Below, piece after piece: positions 43,224 through 52,132 of a stretch of DNA of 64,000 nt. Origin of the DNA: Bradyrhizobium sediminis (lineage in GTDB: Bacteria; Pseudomonadota; Alphaproteobacteria; Rhizobiales; Xanthobacteraceae); assembly GCF_018736105.1 (NCBI RefSeq), contig NZ_CP076135.1:1734001-1798000 (forward strand), written 5' to 3'. A program made the translations under genes and the position numbers. Position 1 is the stretch's first letter. Each line of letters starts with the position of its first letter. The notes under the pieces are model-generated. The model had not been told where the DNA came from. It made no database searches and worked only from the letters and a program-made list of their open reading frames with translations.

Positions 43224-44257
43224 CGGCCTGCGGCCAGGGCCCCGGTGAAGGCCTTGAACACCTCGGTGCCGGGCTTGCCGCGCTTGTCCATGTCCTTCAC
43301 CCAGTCTTCCGCGACATTCTTGAAGGCGGCGTCGAACACCTTCTTGTCCTCGGCGCCGAACTCGATCACCTTCATGCCCTGCGACTTGATCTTCTCCGCA
43401 GCGACCTTCTCGCCATCCTCGAAACGCTTGCAGCCCTCGCGGGTGGTCTGCTCGCCGGCCTCGACCAGCGCCTTGCGGACGTTCTCCGGCAGCGATTTGA
43501 ATTTGGTCTCTCCGATCGAATAGGTGAAGATCGCGGTGCCGAAGTTCAGTCCCTCGGTGCCGGCTTTGAGGATCTTGCCGAAGTCGTAGGACACCGAGCT
43601 CTGATAGGAGAAGATCAGGCCGTCGAGCGTGCCACGGGTCAGCGATTCATAGATCTCGGGCGCTGCCATGCGAACCGGAACGCCGCCGATCGAACGCATC
43701 ATCAGGTCCATCGCGCCGCCGGTGGTGCGGATCTTGAGGCCTTCCAGATCCTTCGCGGTCTTCACCGTGCGGCTGGTGGCGAGCTGGATCTGGTAGGCCG
43801 GCAGCGCAATCGTCACCAGCGGCCGAAGCTGGTTCGGCCCGAATTCCCTGGTCTCGAGGATGCCGCCATTGTGCGAGATCTTGTAGAAGGCAAGGGTTCC
43901 CTGGCATTCGGTATCGAAGATGCCGGGCAGTTCGGCGACCGCCGTGAGCGGATATTTTTCCGACGAATAGGACGGCACGACATAGGAAACGTCGGCAACG
44001 CCCGCGACCGTCAGCTGCGCCATGTCCTTGGCCTTGCCAAGCTGCTCGGCGGGATAGTGCTGGAATGTAACCTGACCGTTGGTCGCTTTCGTCACCAGCT
44101 CCATGAACGGCTTGGCTACCAACTCATGGATGACGTGACCGGCGGGAAGGCTTTCGGCGAGGCGCAGCGTGATCTTTTCCTGCGCGAGAGCGGGGCTCAT
44201 GCCAGCTGCGAGCACTGTCGTCACGGCGACGATCCGCCTTTTCAAACCAGTGGTCAT
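43220..44257 (-). CDS. TRAP transporter substrate-binding protein (DctP), copy A
   Basis: About 345 residues from the ATG at 44257 (GGGAGA upstream). The signal peptide ends PALAQ. FQHYPAEQLGKAKDMAQLT, GVADVSYVVPSYSSEKYPL, DLEGLKIRTTGGAMDLM with the ligand Arg, and SLTRGTLDGLIF are DctP features. It is a clear paralogue of the protein at 46166-47188: shared blocks include HYPA-QLGKA-DM, CQGTLA, and PVRMAAP-YESL-RGT-DGL. Copy A lies after DctM, copy B before DctQ, so one transporter may use two receptors. Confidence 0.9.
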   Translation of the reverse strand: MTTGLKRRIVAVTTVLAAGMSPALAQEKITLRLAESLPAGHVIHELVAKPFMELVTKATNGQVTFQHYPAEQLGKAKDMAQLTVAGVADVSYVVPSYSSEKYPLTAVAELPGIFDTECQGTLAFYKISHNGGILETREFGPNQLRPLVTIALPAYQIQLATSRTVKTAKDLEGLKIRTTGGAMDLMMRSIGGVPVRMAAPEIYESLTRGTLDGLIFSYQSSVSYDFGKILKAGTEGLNFGTAIFTYSIGETKFKSLPENVRKALVEAGEQTTREGCKRFEDGEKVAAEKIKSQGMKVIEFGAEDKKVFDAAFKNVAEDWVKDMDKRGKPGTEVFKAFTGALAAGR

Positions 44258-44286
44258 GAGGTTTCTCTCCCGTTGTTGTTGCTCTT

Positions 44287-45576
44287 TCAGTAACCCATCT
44301 TGATCGGCAGCCACAGAATGATCTGCGGCCATGCGACCAGAATCGCGATCGCAAACAGATGTGCGATGAAGTGCGGAAACACCCCGTGGAACACTTCGGC
44401 CACCGGGCGCCCCGAGTAGCGCGCCACCACGAAGCAGTTCAATCCGACCGGTGGGGTGATCATGCCGACCTCGGCGGTGACGATCTTGATGACGCCGAAC
44501 CACAGCGGGTCGTAGCCGAGCGACTTGATCAGCGGCAGCACGATCGGAACCGTGAGCACCAGGATCGCAATCTGGTCCATGAATGAACCGAGCACGATGT
44601 AGCCGAACAGGATGATGGTCAGGATCACCCAGGGTGGCACGTGCAGCCCGCCGACAAGGGCCACCAGGTTCTGCGTCACCTGGGTCAGGGTGAAGAAGTA
44701 GCCGAACACCGATGCGCCGAACAGGATCATCGCGATCATGCAGGTGCCGTGCGCCGAGCGTAGCAGGGCGCTGCGCAGGCTCGTCAGGTTGATCTTGCGC
44801 TTCCAAATGGCGAGGCAAAAGGCGCCGAAGGCGCCGAGCGCGGAGGCTTCGGTCGGCGTGGCGATGCCGGAATAGATCACGCCGGTGACCATGCCGAACA
44901 GCAGCAGCATCGGCCCGACGACTTTCAGCATCCGGAATTTTTCGCGCAAGGTCACGGACGGGCCCGCGGGCGCCCGCGAAGGATCCTGCCAGGCCAGAAA
45001 CCAGACCGTCGCCATGATGGTGATGGTGACGAGAATTCCGGGGATGACGCCGCCGATCAGCAGCGCCCCGATGTTCACTTCCGCGAGCAGGCCGTAGATC
45101 ACCAGCGCCACCGAGGGCGGAATCAGCATCGCCAGCGTGCCCGAGATCGCCACCACGCCTGCGGCCATCTTCGGCTCGTAGCCCTGCTTCAGCATCGCGG
45201 GCAGGCTGGTCGCCGACAGCGTCGCCGCCGAAGCGGTGCTGGTGCCGCAGATCGCGCCGAAACCGGCGCCGGCCAGTGCGGTTGCCATGCCGAGCCCGCC
45301 CGGGACCCGGCCGACCCAGGCGGCGGTAGCCTTGAACAGGTCGTCGGCGATGCCGCTGACCAGAACGAATTCGGCCATCAGCAGGAACATCGGGATCGTG
45401 ATCAGTTCGTAGGAGGTGACCGCCGACAGCGGCGCGGTCTGCAGGATGCCGGACATGATCGGCATGCCGCCGATCATATAAAGTCCGAGCACGCCGGAGC
45501 CCGCCATCGCAAAGCCGACCGGCGTGCCGATCGCCAGCAGCACGAACAGAACAACCATGACCAGGGTGAGGATCAT
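44287..45576 (-). CDS. TRAP transporter large membrane subunit (DctM)
   Basis: 429 residues starting MILTLVMVVLFVLLAIGTPVG at 45576, in an ATGA overlap with DctQ. About 12 helices. LITIPMFLLMAEFVLVSGIADDLF, GAGFGAICGTSTASAATLSA, LAMLIPPSVALVIYGLLAEV and TPTEASALGAFGAF are DctM landmarks. It works with the DctQ encoded immediately upstream and with one or both flanking DctP receptors. Confidence 0.92.
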   Translation of the reverse strand: MILTLVMVVLFVLLAIGTPVGFAMAGSGVLGLYMIGGMPIMSGILQTAPLSAVTSYELITIPMFLLMAEFVLVSGIADDLFKATAAWVGRVPGGLGMATALAGAGFGAICGTSTASAATLSATSLPAMLKQGYEPKMAAGVVAISGTLAMLIPPSVALVIYGLLAEVNIGALLIGGVIPGILVTITIMATVWFLAWQDPSRAPAGPSVTLREKFRMLKVVGPMLLLFGMVTGVIYSGIATPTEASALGAFGAFCLAIWKRKINLTSLRSALLRSAHGTCMIAMILFGASVFGYFFTLTQVTQNLVALVGGLHVPPWVILTIILFGYIVLGSFMDQIAILVLTVPIVLPLIKSLGYDPLWFGVIKIVTAEVGMITPPVGLNCFVVARYSGRPVAEVFHGVFPHFIAHLFAIAILVAWPQIILWLPIKMGY

Positions 45577-46121
45577 TCGAAGGTTTCCTCGGTCGCGTGC
45601 GACGCCGGCAGGGCGATCACGTCGCGTCCGGTAGCAAGAGAAAGGACATGGGCGACCAAATGGAGCACGAGACGCAGCGTGATGAGCCCGGCGCCGAGCG
45701 GCACCAGCCCGATCGAGGGCCACATCGGCCATGGAATGGCGCCGGCCATGACGTCGCTGGACCTGAAGCTCTCGACCGCGCGCAGGAAGCCGAGCCAGGC
45801 GATCAGGGAGAACACCACGATGCCGACCAGGCAGGTGACGATTTCGGTGACGCGGATCATCGCCGGCGGGAATTTCTGCTGCAGGATGTCGACGCTGACA
45901 TGGGCGTGACTGGCATAGGCTTCCGACAGGATCAGGAAGAAGATGCCGGCCATCAGATAGAGCGAGATCAGGTCGTAGGCCCAGGAGAACGGCCGGTTGA
46001 AACCGTAGCGCATGACGACGTCGCTGAAGACGATGATCATGATCGCAAACATGAAGAACGCGGCGATCGAGGACACCGCCTTCTCGACTGCCGAGAGCGT
46101 TCTCAATAATCCGTCGAGCAC
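45573..46121 (-). CDS. TRAP transporter small membrane subunit (DctQ)
   Basis: 182 residues from a GTG. Four helices: IAAFFMFAIMIIVFSDVVMRYGF, FSWAYDLISLYLMAGIFFLIL, VTEIVTCLVGIVVFSLIAWLGFL and a C-terminal one. The YASHAHVSVDILQQKFP loop is the DctQ signature. It overlaps dctM by 4 bases and lies 44 bases after copy B of the receptor gene. Confidence 0.9.
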   Translation of the reverse strand: MLDGLLRTLSAVEKAVSSIAAFFMFAIMIIVFSDVVMRYGFNRPFSWAYDLISLYLMAGIFFLILSEAYASHAHVSVDILQQKFPPAMIRVTEIVTCLVGIVVFSLIAWLGFLRAVESFRSSDVMAGAIPWPMWPSIGLVPLGAGLITLRLVLHLVAHVLSLATGRDVIALPASHATEETFE

Positions 46122-46165
46122 CTTGATCCCCTCCGAGCGTCTTGCCGCGGCGCGCCGGACACGAA

Positions 46166-47188
46166 TTATTTGGCGGGAATGGCGGCGGCGGCGGCTTCGA
46201 ATTCCTTCAGCGCGTCGCTGCCGTGCTTGCCGCGGGAGTCGAGCCCCTCGGCCCAGGTCTTGTTGACGCCTTTCATCAAGTCCTTGAATTTCTCGGGCTG
46301 CAGCGTCTCAAAGTGCACGCCTGCGGCTTCCAGCTTCTGCTTGGTGGTCGCGTCGGCCTTCTGCACTTCCTGGCAGGCGGAGGGAATGATCTCCTCGGCG
46401 ACGTCGGTCATCGCCTTCTGGATTTCCGGCGTCAGCTTCTTCCAGGCGGTATCGCTGATCGAGTAGGACACCACGAAGCTGCCGAAGCCGAGCCCGTCGG
46501 TCGCATGCTTCACCAGCTTGTCGGCGCCGTAGGCGACCACGCTTTCCAGCGGAAACAGCAACCCGTCCATGGTGCCGCGCGACAGCGATTCATAGGCGTC
46601 GGGTGCGGCCATCCGGACCGGCACCGCGCCGATCGCGCGCAAGGTCAGATCCTGCGCGCCGCCGGTGGAACGCAGTTTCAGGCCGGCGACGTCGGCGACA
46701 TCCTTGACCGGCTTGCTGACGGTGAAGATGCGGTATTGCGGCAGGCTCACCGCCAGCAGCAGCCGGATATTGTTGCTGGCATAGTCCTGCTGCGCGATGA
46801 CGCCGCTGCGCGCCAGCTTCCAGTAGGCGAGGGTACCTTGGCAGGAATGCGCGAAGGCGCCGGGCAACATCGCGACTTCGGACACCGGCATCTTGTCGGA
46901 GGTATAGCCGGGGGCGACGTAGCCGATATCGGCGACGCCGGTCTGCGTCAGCTTCAGCATGTCCGCCGCCTTGCCGAGCTGCTGCGCGGGATAGTGTTCG
47001 AAGATCACCGCGCCGTTGGTGCGCTTCGTGACCCCCTCCATCCACGGCTCGAGGATCAGCTTGACGAGAAAGTGGCCCTTCGGAAATGAATCGGCGACCC
47101 GCAGTTTGATCGGATCGGCAGCTTGCGCGAAAATCGTCGACGCGATGAGAAAACTGCAACCAACCAACGCCTGCCGCACCGTTGTCAT
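46166..47188 (-). CDS. TRAP transporter substrate-binding protein (DctP), copy B
   Basis: 340 residues from the ATG at 47188, with GGAGGG 8 bases upstream. The signal peptide ends FAQAA. FEHYPAQQLGKAADMLKLT, GVADIGYVAPGYTSDKMPV, DVAGLKLRSTGGAQDL and SLSRGTMDGLLF parallel copy A block for block. It is the first gene of the operon copyB-dctQ-dctM-copyA-CoA-transferase. Ligand unknown, likely an organic or aromatic acid. Confidence 0.9.
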   Translation of the reverse strand: MTTVRQALVGCSFLIASTIFAQAADPIKLRVADSFPKGHFLVKLILEPWMEGVTKRTNGAVIFEHYPAQQLGKAADMLKLTQTGVADIGYVAPGYTSDKMPVSEVAMLPGAFAHSCQGTLAYWKLARSGVIAQQDYASNNIRLLLAVSLPQYRIFTVSKPVKDVADVAGLKLRSTGGAQDLTLRAIGAVPVRMAAPDAYESLSRGTMDGLLFPLESVVAYGADKLVKHATDGLGFGSFVVSYSISDTAWKKLTPEIQKAMTDVAEEIIPSACQEVQKADATTKQKLEAAGVHFETLQPEKFKDLMKGVNKTWAEGLDSRGKHGSDALKEFEAAAAAIPAK

Positions 47189-47402
47189 TGTATAACCCTC
47201 CCGCCGGACGCCCGAGATTTTTTTATAGCTGCACATAAACGCCATGCATCGTCAAGGATAACCCCGGCGACGCCGCCCGAGCGAGTGCAGCGAGCAATTC
47301 TGGTTCTTATCGAGGCAGGCAGATTTGCAGCACCTTCCGCGTCACGGAATTTTACCCGGACATCTGAATCGCTGTGTCGGAAACTTCCGATATTTGCGCG
47401 CG

Positions 47403-48383
47403 CTAACCGCGCGACCGCCACCGCGCCCATTGCGCCTCGAACAGCGGCAACAGCCCGCGCGGCGTCACCAGGATGACGGCGATCACGACAACTCCGTAGA
47501 TGAAGTAGTGCAGTCCCGGCAGCGTGCCGCCGAGTTTGCCGCGCAGCACCTCGCCGAGCGGCACCAGCAGCAGCGCCCCGAGCGCCGGTCCGAAGGCCCG
47601 GCCAAGGCCGCCGACGGTGGCGAACAGCACGATTTCGATGGTGATCACCGGCGAGATCAGAAGGTAGGGATCGGCAAAGGTCAGATAGCGCACATAGGCG
47701 GTACCGACCACCGAGGCCAGCACCGCCGAGATCACCATCGCGGCGATCTTGTAGCGGAGAATGTTGACCCCGATCGCCTGCGCCGCCTTCTCATTGTCGC
47801 GGATGGTGCGCAAATAATATCCGAGCGGCGCATTGAGGATGGCGAGGTTGACGACGATGCAGACCGCCGCCAGCGCCAGCATTACCCAGAACGTGCCGTG
47901 CCCGCCGCCGAACTGGAACGCCAGGAAATTTCCGGTGTCGCGCGGCAGCATCAGGCCCGAGGCGCCGCCGAGGAAGTCCCAGCCCTCGACCACGATGGCG
48001 CCCATTTCGGCGAATGCCAGCGTGATCAGCACGAAGGAGAGATGGCCGAGCTGAAAGCGGAAGTCGATCCAGGCGATCACGGCACCCAATACGCCCGAGA
48101 TCGCCGCCGAGATCAGCATGCCCAGCCACATGTTGACGCCGAGCTTCAGCAGCAGCGCGCTCGACAGCATGGCGCCGATACCGATGAACAGGCTGTGCGC
48201 CATCGAGATCTGGCCGGCCATGCCGCCGACGATGTTCCACGACGAGGCCAACGCCACATAGACCAGCGACAGAGTCACGATGTGCAGATAATAGCTCGAC
48301 AGCACGAACGGCAGCAGCGCGGTCAGCGCCAGCGCACCCAGCCAGACCGGCGACATCAGGGTCTTGAAGAATTCCTCCCTCAT
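47403..48383 (-). CDS. livM: Branched-chain amino-acid type ABC transporter permease (LivM)
   Basis: 326 residues starting MREEFFKTLMSPVW, in an ATGA overlap with livH. About 9 helices. SSWNIVGGMAGQISMAHSLFIGIGA, the conserved cytoplasmic loop YYLRTIRDNEKAAQAIGVNILRYKI and FATVGGLGRAFGPALGALLL identify LivM. It forms the heterodimeric channel with LivH. It is the last gene of a five-gene operon in the order binding protein-livG-livF-livH-livM. Confidence 0.92.
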   Translation of the reverse strand: MREEFFKTLMSPVWLGALALTALLPFVLSSYYLHIVTLSLVYVALASSWNIVGGMAGQISMAHSLFIGIGAMLSSALLLKLGVNMWLGMLISAAISGVLGAVIAWIDFRFQLGHLSFVLITLAFAEMGAIVVEGWDFLGGASGLMLPRDTGNFLAFQFGGGHGTFWVMLALAAVCIVVNLAILNAPLGYYLRTIRDNEKAAQAIGVNILRYKIAAMVISAVLASVVGTAYVRYLTFADPYLLISPVITIEIVLFATVGGLGRAFGPALGALLLVPLGEVLRGKLGGTLPGLHYFIYGVVVIAVILVTPRGLLPLFEAQWARWRSRG

Positions 48384-49246
48384 CGCTGGGAACTCCAGGT
48401 CAGTCCCTGCGGGCGGAACAGCATGATCGCCACGAAGATGATGTAAGGCATCAACAGGCCGAGCGGGCCGGACAGATAGATCGTGCCGAAGGCCTCGGAA
48501 ATGCCGATCACTAGCCCGCCGAGCATGATGCCGACGAAGTTCGTCATCCCGCCGAGCACCACCACCAGCAGCGTGATCACGGTATAACGAAGCCCCTGGC
48601 TCGGCTGGATCGGCGTGCCCGGCAGCAGCAGCGCGGCCGCCAGCGCCAGGATGCCGATGCCGAGCGCGAAGGTCAGGACCTGCACGCGGCCGACGTCGAT
48701 CCCCATCAGGGAGGCTGCATGCGCGTTTTGATGGACCGCCCGGATCGAGCGTCCGAAATCGGTCGAGCGCAGCATCACGTACAGACCGATGGCGAGCGCG
48801 AACGATACGGCAAAGGCGATCAGATGCGGCACCCGCAGCACGACCTCGCCGAGAATGACCAGCTTGGATTCGACCATCGAGGGCGTCCGGGCGGGCTGGC
48901 CGCCGAACACCATCAGGATACCGTTCTGCAGCACCAGGCTCAAGCCGAGCGTCAGCTGCACGATCATCAGGAATTGATGCCCGACCATCGGCCGGATCAG
49001 GAAGCGGTAAACCACCGCGCCGATCGCGGTCATCACCGGAATGGTGATGACCGCCGACACGTAGGGATCGAGCGACAGCGCGGAATAGAGCGCGAGGCAC
49101 ATGAACATGCCGAGCGAAATGAAATCGCCGTGCGAGAAGTTGACCACGCCGCTCACGCCGTAAACCAGGCCCATGCCGAGCGCAAGCAGCCCGTAGGTGC
49201 TCCCGATCAACACGCCCTGCGCCAGCGCCTGCCAAAGTTCAGTCAC
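48380..49246 (-). CDS. livH: Branched-chain amino-acid type ABC transporter permease (LivH)
   Basis: 288 residues, about 8 helices. QGVLIGSTYGLLALGMGLVYGVSGVVNFSHGDFISLGMF is the LivH N-terminus (in pieces: GVVNFSHGDFISLGMFM). RSIRAVHQNAHAASLMGIDV is the EAA-like loop that contacts the ATPases. GGMTNFVGIMLGGLVIGISE closes the fold. Separated from livF by 14 bases and overlapping livM by 4. Confidence 0.92.
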   Translation of the reverse strand: MTELWQALAQGVLIGSTYGLLALGMGLVYGVSGVVNFSHGDFISLGMFMCLALYSALSLDPYVSAVITIPVMTAIGAVVYRFLIRPMVGHQFLMIVQLTLGLSLVLQNGILMVFGGQPARTPSMVESKLVILGEVVLRVPHLIAFAVSFALAIGLYVMLRSTDFGRSIRAVHQNAHAASLMGIDVGRVQVLTFALGIGILALAAALLLPGTPIQPSQGLRYTVITLLVVVLGGMTNFVGIMLGGLVIGISEAFGTIYLSGPLGLLMPYIIFVAIMLFRPQGLTWSSQR

Positions 49247-49260
49247 GTGTCATGCTCCCG

Positions 49261-49965
49261 TCAAAGTCCGAGATAGGCGCTGCGCGTCCGCGGATCGTCC
49301 CGGACCACGTCGGCCGTTCCCTCGACCGCGATATGCCCGCGCTCGATCACGTAGCAGCGCTGCGCGTGGCGCAATGTCAGCATCAGGTTCTGCTCGACCA
49401 AGAGAATCGACAGTCCGTTGGCGTGCAACTTGTCGATGATCTCAAAGATGTATTGCACGAACAGCGGCGACAGGCCGAGCGAGGGTTCGTCCATCATCAG
49501 CAGCCTGGCTTCGGCCATCAGCCCGCGGCCGATCGCGAGCATCTGCTGCTCGCCTCCGGACAGCGTTCCCGCATGCTGCGCCAGCCGCTCCTGCAGCCGC
49601 GGAAACAATTCGAGCACCCGCTCCATCTGGCGCGGCCGGTGGGTCCGCGCCCGAGCATTGATGCCGCCGAGCAAGAGGTTTTCCCGCACACTCATCTCGG
49701 GAAAGACCATCCGCCCTTCCGGCACCTGGACGATTCCGAGTTCAACCCGCTGCCGCGGTGAAAGGTTGGTGATATCCTGGCCTTCGAAGCGGATGCGGCC
49801 GGACATCGCCGGCACCAGTCCCGACAGGCTGTTGATCAGCGTGGTCTTGCCGGCATTGTTGGCGCCGAGCAGGCCGACGAATTCGCCCGCCGAAAGCTTG
49901 ATCGAGACCTCGTTCAGCACGGGCACGCCGCCATAGCCGGCGACCAGATGGTCGATCTCAAGCAT
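49261..49965 (-). CDS. livF: Branched-chain amino-acid type ABC transporter ATPase (LivF)
   Basis: About 234 residues from ATG 49965 (GGGGAG 8 bases upstream), overlapping the livG end by 8 bases. Walker A GANNAGKTTLINSLSG: the usual GxNGAGKT here reads GANNAGKT, an Asn in the fourth position. VQVPEGRMVFPEMSV, signature [16 protein letters not shown], Walker B RLLMMDEPSLGLSP. The C-terminus is the short LivF type. Confidence 0.92.
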   Translation of the reverse strand: MLEIDHLVAGYGGVPVLNEVSIKLSAGEFVGLLGANNAGKTTLINSLSGLVPAMSGRIRFEGQDITNLSPRQRVELGIVQVPEGRMVFPEMSVRENLLLGGINARARTHRPRQMERVLELFPRLQERLAQHAGTLSGGEQQMLAIGRGLMAEARLLMMDEPSLGLSPLFVQYIFEIIDKLHANGLSILLVEQNLMLTLRHAQRCYVIERGHIAVEGTADVVRDDPRTRSAYLGL

Positions 49966-50677
49966 CGAGGTGCTCCCCGAAGTAGGCATCGATGACCTTC
50001 TGGTCCTTGACGATTTCGTCTGGCGTGGCTTCGGCGATCTTCTCGCCGAAATTGACGACGACGATCCGGGTCGCGAGTCGCATGATGACAGGCATCACGT
50101 GCTCGACCATCACGATGGTGACGCCCTGATTGTTGAGCTCGCGGATGATCGCCATCGGCGCGGCGGTCTCTGCCATGGTCAGGCCGGCCATCACTTCGTC
50201 GAGCAGGATGCAGCGCGGATCGGTGGCGACGCATTTGGCGAGTTCGAGCAGCTTCTTGTCCTGCAGCGACAGCGTCGCGGGCGTCAGGTTCTCCTTGCCG
50301 CCGAGGCCGACGCGGTCAAGCACATGCGCGGCGTAATCGATGGCTTCGCGGATCGGCCGCCGCGCCAGTGCGGCCGTCGTCACCACGTCGAGCGTCGTCA
50401 TGTCGGCAAAGGTCTGCACGATCTGGAAGCTGCGGATCAGGCCGCGGCGCACCAGCCTATCAGGCGAAATGCCTGTTATCGCGGCGCCGTCGAAATGAAC
50501 GTCGCCCTCGCTCGGCGGCATGAAACCGGAGATGACGCTGAACAGCGTGGTCTTGCCGGCGCCGTTCGGGCCGATGATCCCCAGGATCTCGCCCTTGGCG
50601 ACGGAAAAGCTAATCGCATTCAATGCCACCAGGCCGCCGAAGCGCTTGGTGACATTGGTTACTTCGAGAAATGCCAC
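49958..50677 (-). CDS. livG: Branched-chain amino-acid type ABC transporter ATPase (LivG)
   Basis: 239 residues from a GTG at 50677. Walker [33 protein letters not shown]-loop region, Walker B RCILLDEVMAGLTMAE. The signature segment reads LSLQDKKLLELAKCVA: the canonical LSGGQ is replaced by LSLQDKK, a substitution found in a sizeable branch of LivG proteins. Starts 7 bases after the binding-protein gene. Confidence 0.9.
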   Translation of the reverse strand: MAFLEVTNVTKRFGGLVALNAISFSVAKGEILGIIGPNGAGKTTLFSVISGFMPPSEGDVHFDGAAITGISPDRLVRRGLIRSFQIVQTFADMTTLDVVTTAALARRPIREAIDYAAHVLDRVGLGGKENLTPATLSLQDKKLLELAKCVATDPRCILLDEVMAGLTMAETAAPMAIIRELNNQGVTIVMVEHVMPVIMRLATRIVVVNFGEKIAEATPDEIVKDQKVIDAYFGEHLDA

Positions 50678-50684
50678 TGTCGTC

Positions 50685-51929
50685 TCAGGCCCGTGGTCGC
50701 GGCGCGGTCTGCGCGAACTCTTTCGGGAAGATCACCTGCTGTTCCTGCTCGGGCGTCCACTGGATGAACATCGCCGAACCGTCCTTGAGCAGGCGGTCGT
50801 CGGCGAATTGCAGGCCCTTCGGCTTCGAGATGTAGAGGTTGGGATCGCCGAAGGGAATATGGACGTTCTTGAACGAGTCGAGCAGCGCATCGCGCTCCAG
50901 CGAAGCGGCATTCTCCAGGGTCTGCTGCAGCACGCGTGCGGCCTGGGCGTACTGAATGGCGCCCTGGCCGATCTTGTCGAGCTTGGCGACGTCGCGCAGT
51001 TCGGCGATGATCTTCTGCATCGAGTCGATCTTGGCGCCCGGGCTGAAACCGGTCATGCCGTACAGATTCTTGGTCAGCACCGCCTTGCCGATTTCAGGGC
51101 CGAGATCCTTCCATAGCGACAGGTCCGAATAGCCCCCGGTGCCGCCGCAGAAGATGCTGCCGTGATAGTTGAGATTGTAGCGCGCCTGGTGCAGCAGGAT
51201 GCCGTCGCGCGGCGTCACCAGCCCGACGACGATGTCGGGCTTCAGCGAGCGAATACGGATCATCGCCGCGGTCTGGTCCTGCGCCCGGGTGTCGAGCGGC
51301 GCTTCGCCTGTTATTTCGATGCCGCTGGCTTTCAGCCGTTGCGTCAGGAACTGGTTGACCTGCTGTCCGGCCTCATAGTTCGAATAGCCCATGACGGCCG
51401 TCTTGATGTTGAATTTGTTCGCGTCGCGAAGAAAAACAACGAAGTCATGGATGGTCTGCGCATAGCCGCGATCGTAGGGGTAGCCCAGGGTGAACATGTA
51501 GTTCGAATGCGAGCCGCCGGCCCAGACCGACAGCGTCGGCATCTTGAGTTCATCCAGCACCGGCGTCAGCGCCAGCATCTGTGCGCTGAGGATTGTGCCG
51601 GTCAGCAGGTGAACCTTCTCTTCGGTGATCAGCCTGCGGGCTTCCGCTGCCGTCCGCGCCGGCTGGCTGGTGTCGTCGGCCTGGATGAGCTCGATCTTGG
51701 CGCCGCCCTTGCTCTTGATGCCGCCCGCGTCATTGATCTTCTTGATGACGTATTCGAAGGCGGGCTGGCCTTCCTGGGCGTAGGCGGCGAGACCGCCGCT
51801 CATCGAGTTGACGACGCCGATTCGGATTGTCGAACCTGCCGCACTCGCCTTGCGGATGTAGGGCGCGGCAATCGGGCCGAGCAATATTCCGGCGGCCGCA
51901 ATTCCAAAGGTCCGGCGAGTAACGGTCAT
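50685..51929 (-). CDS. Liv-type ABC transporter substrate-binding protein, Tat-exported
   Basis: 414 residues from the ATG at 51929 (AGGGAGA upstream). N-terminus TVTRRTFGIAAAGILLG is a twin-arginine signal. The mature domain begins STIRIGVVNSMSGGLAAYAQ, a periplasmic-binding fold type I (LivJ/AmiC-like). VHLLTGTILSAQMLALTPVL and MIRIRSLKPDIVVGLVTP are typical. The ligand is likely an acid or amide rather than an amino acid, given the CoA-transferase and acyl-CoA dehydrogenase neighbours. Confidence 0.9.
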   Translation of the reverse strand: MTVTRRTFGIAAAGILLGPIAAPYIRKASAAGSTIRIGVVNSMSGGLAAYAQEGQPAFEYVIKKINDAGGIKSKGGAKIELIQADDTSQPARTAAEARRLITEEKVHLLTGTILSAQMLALTPVLDELKMPTLSVWAGGSHSNYMFTLGYPYDRGYAQTIHDFVVFLRDANKFNIKTAVMGYSNYEAGQQVNQFLTQRLKASGIEITGEAPLDTRAQDQTAAMIRIRSLKPDIVVGLVTPRDGILLHQARYNLNYHGSIFCGGTGGYSDLSLWKDLGPEIGKAVLTKNLYGMTGFSPGAKIDSMQKIIAELRDVAKLDKIGQGAIQYAQAARVLQQTLENAASLERDALLDSFKNVHIPFGDPNLYISKPKGLQFADDRLLKDGSAMFIQWTPEQEQQVIFPKEFAQTAPRPRA

Positions 51930-52132
51930 TGTTGTTTCTCCCTGCTTTTGGAAAGCAGCAAAGCAGCGTTGTGCGCGGCTTGTAAATAGGCATTTGGCGG
52001 AGCATTGCGCTGGACGCATCGCAGAAGCGGCATTTGTGCACGAAATGACCGCGTGTGACCGCTATTGCCGATGGCGCGGTGTTGCGCTTTGGTGATGGAA
52101 ATTCGCAGGTGAATCAGACTGGGTGTTTTCCG

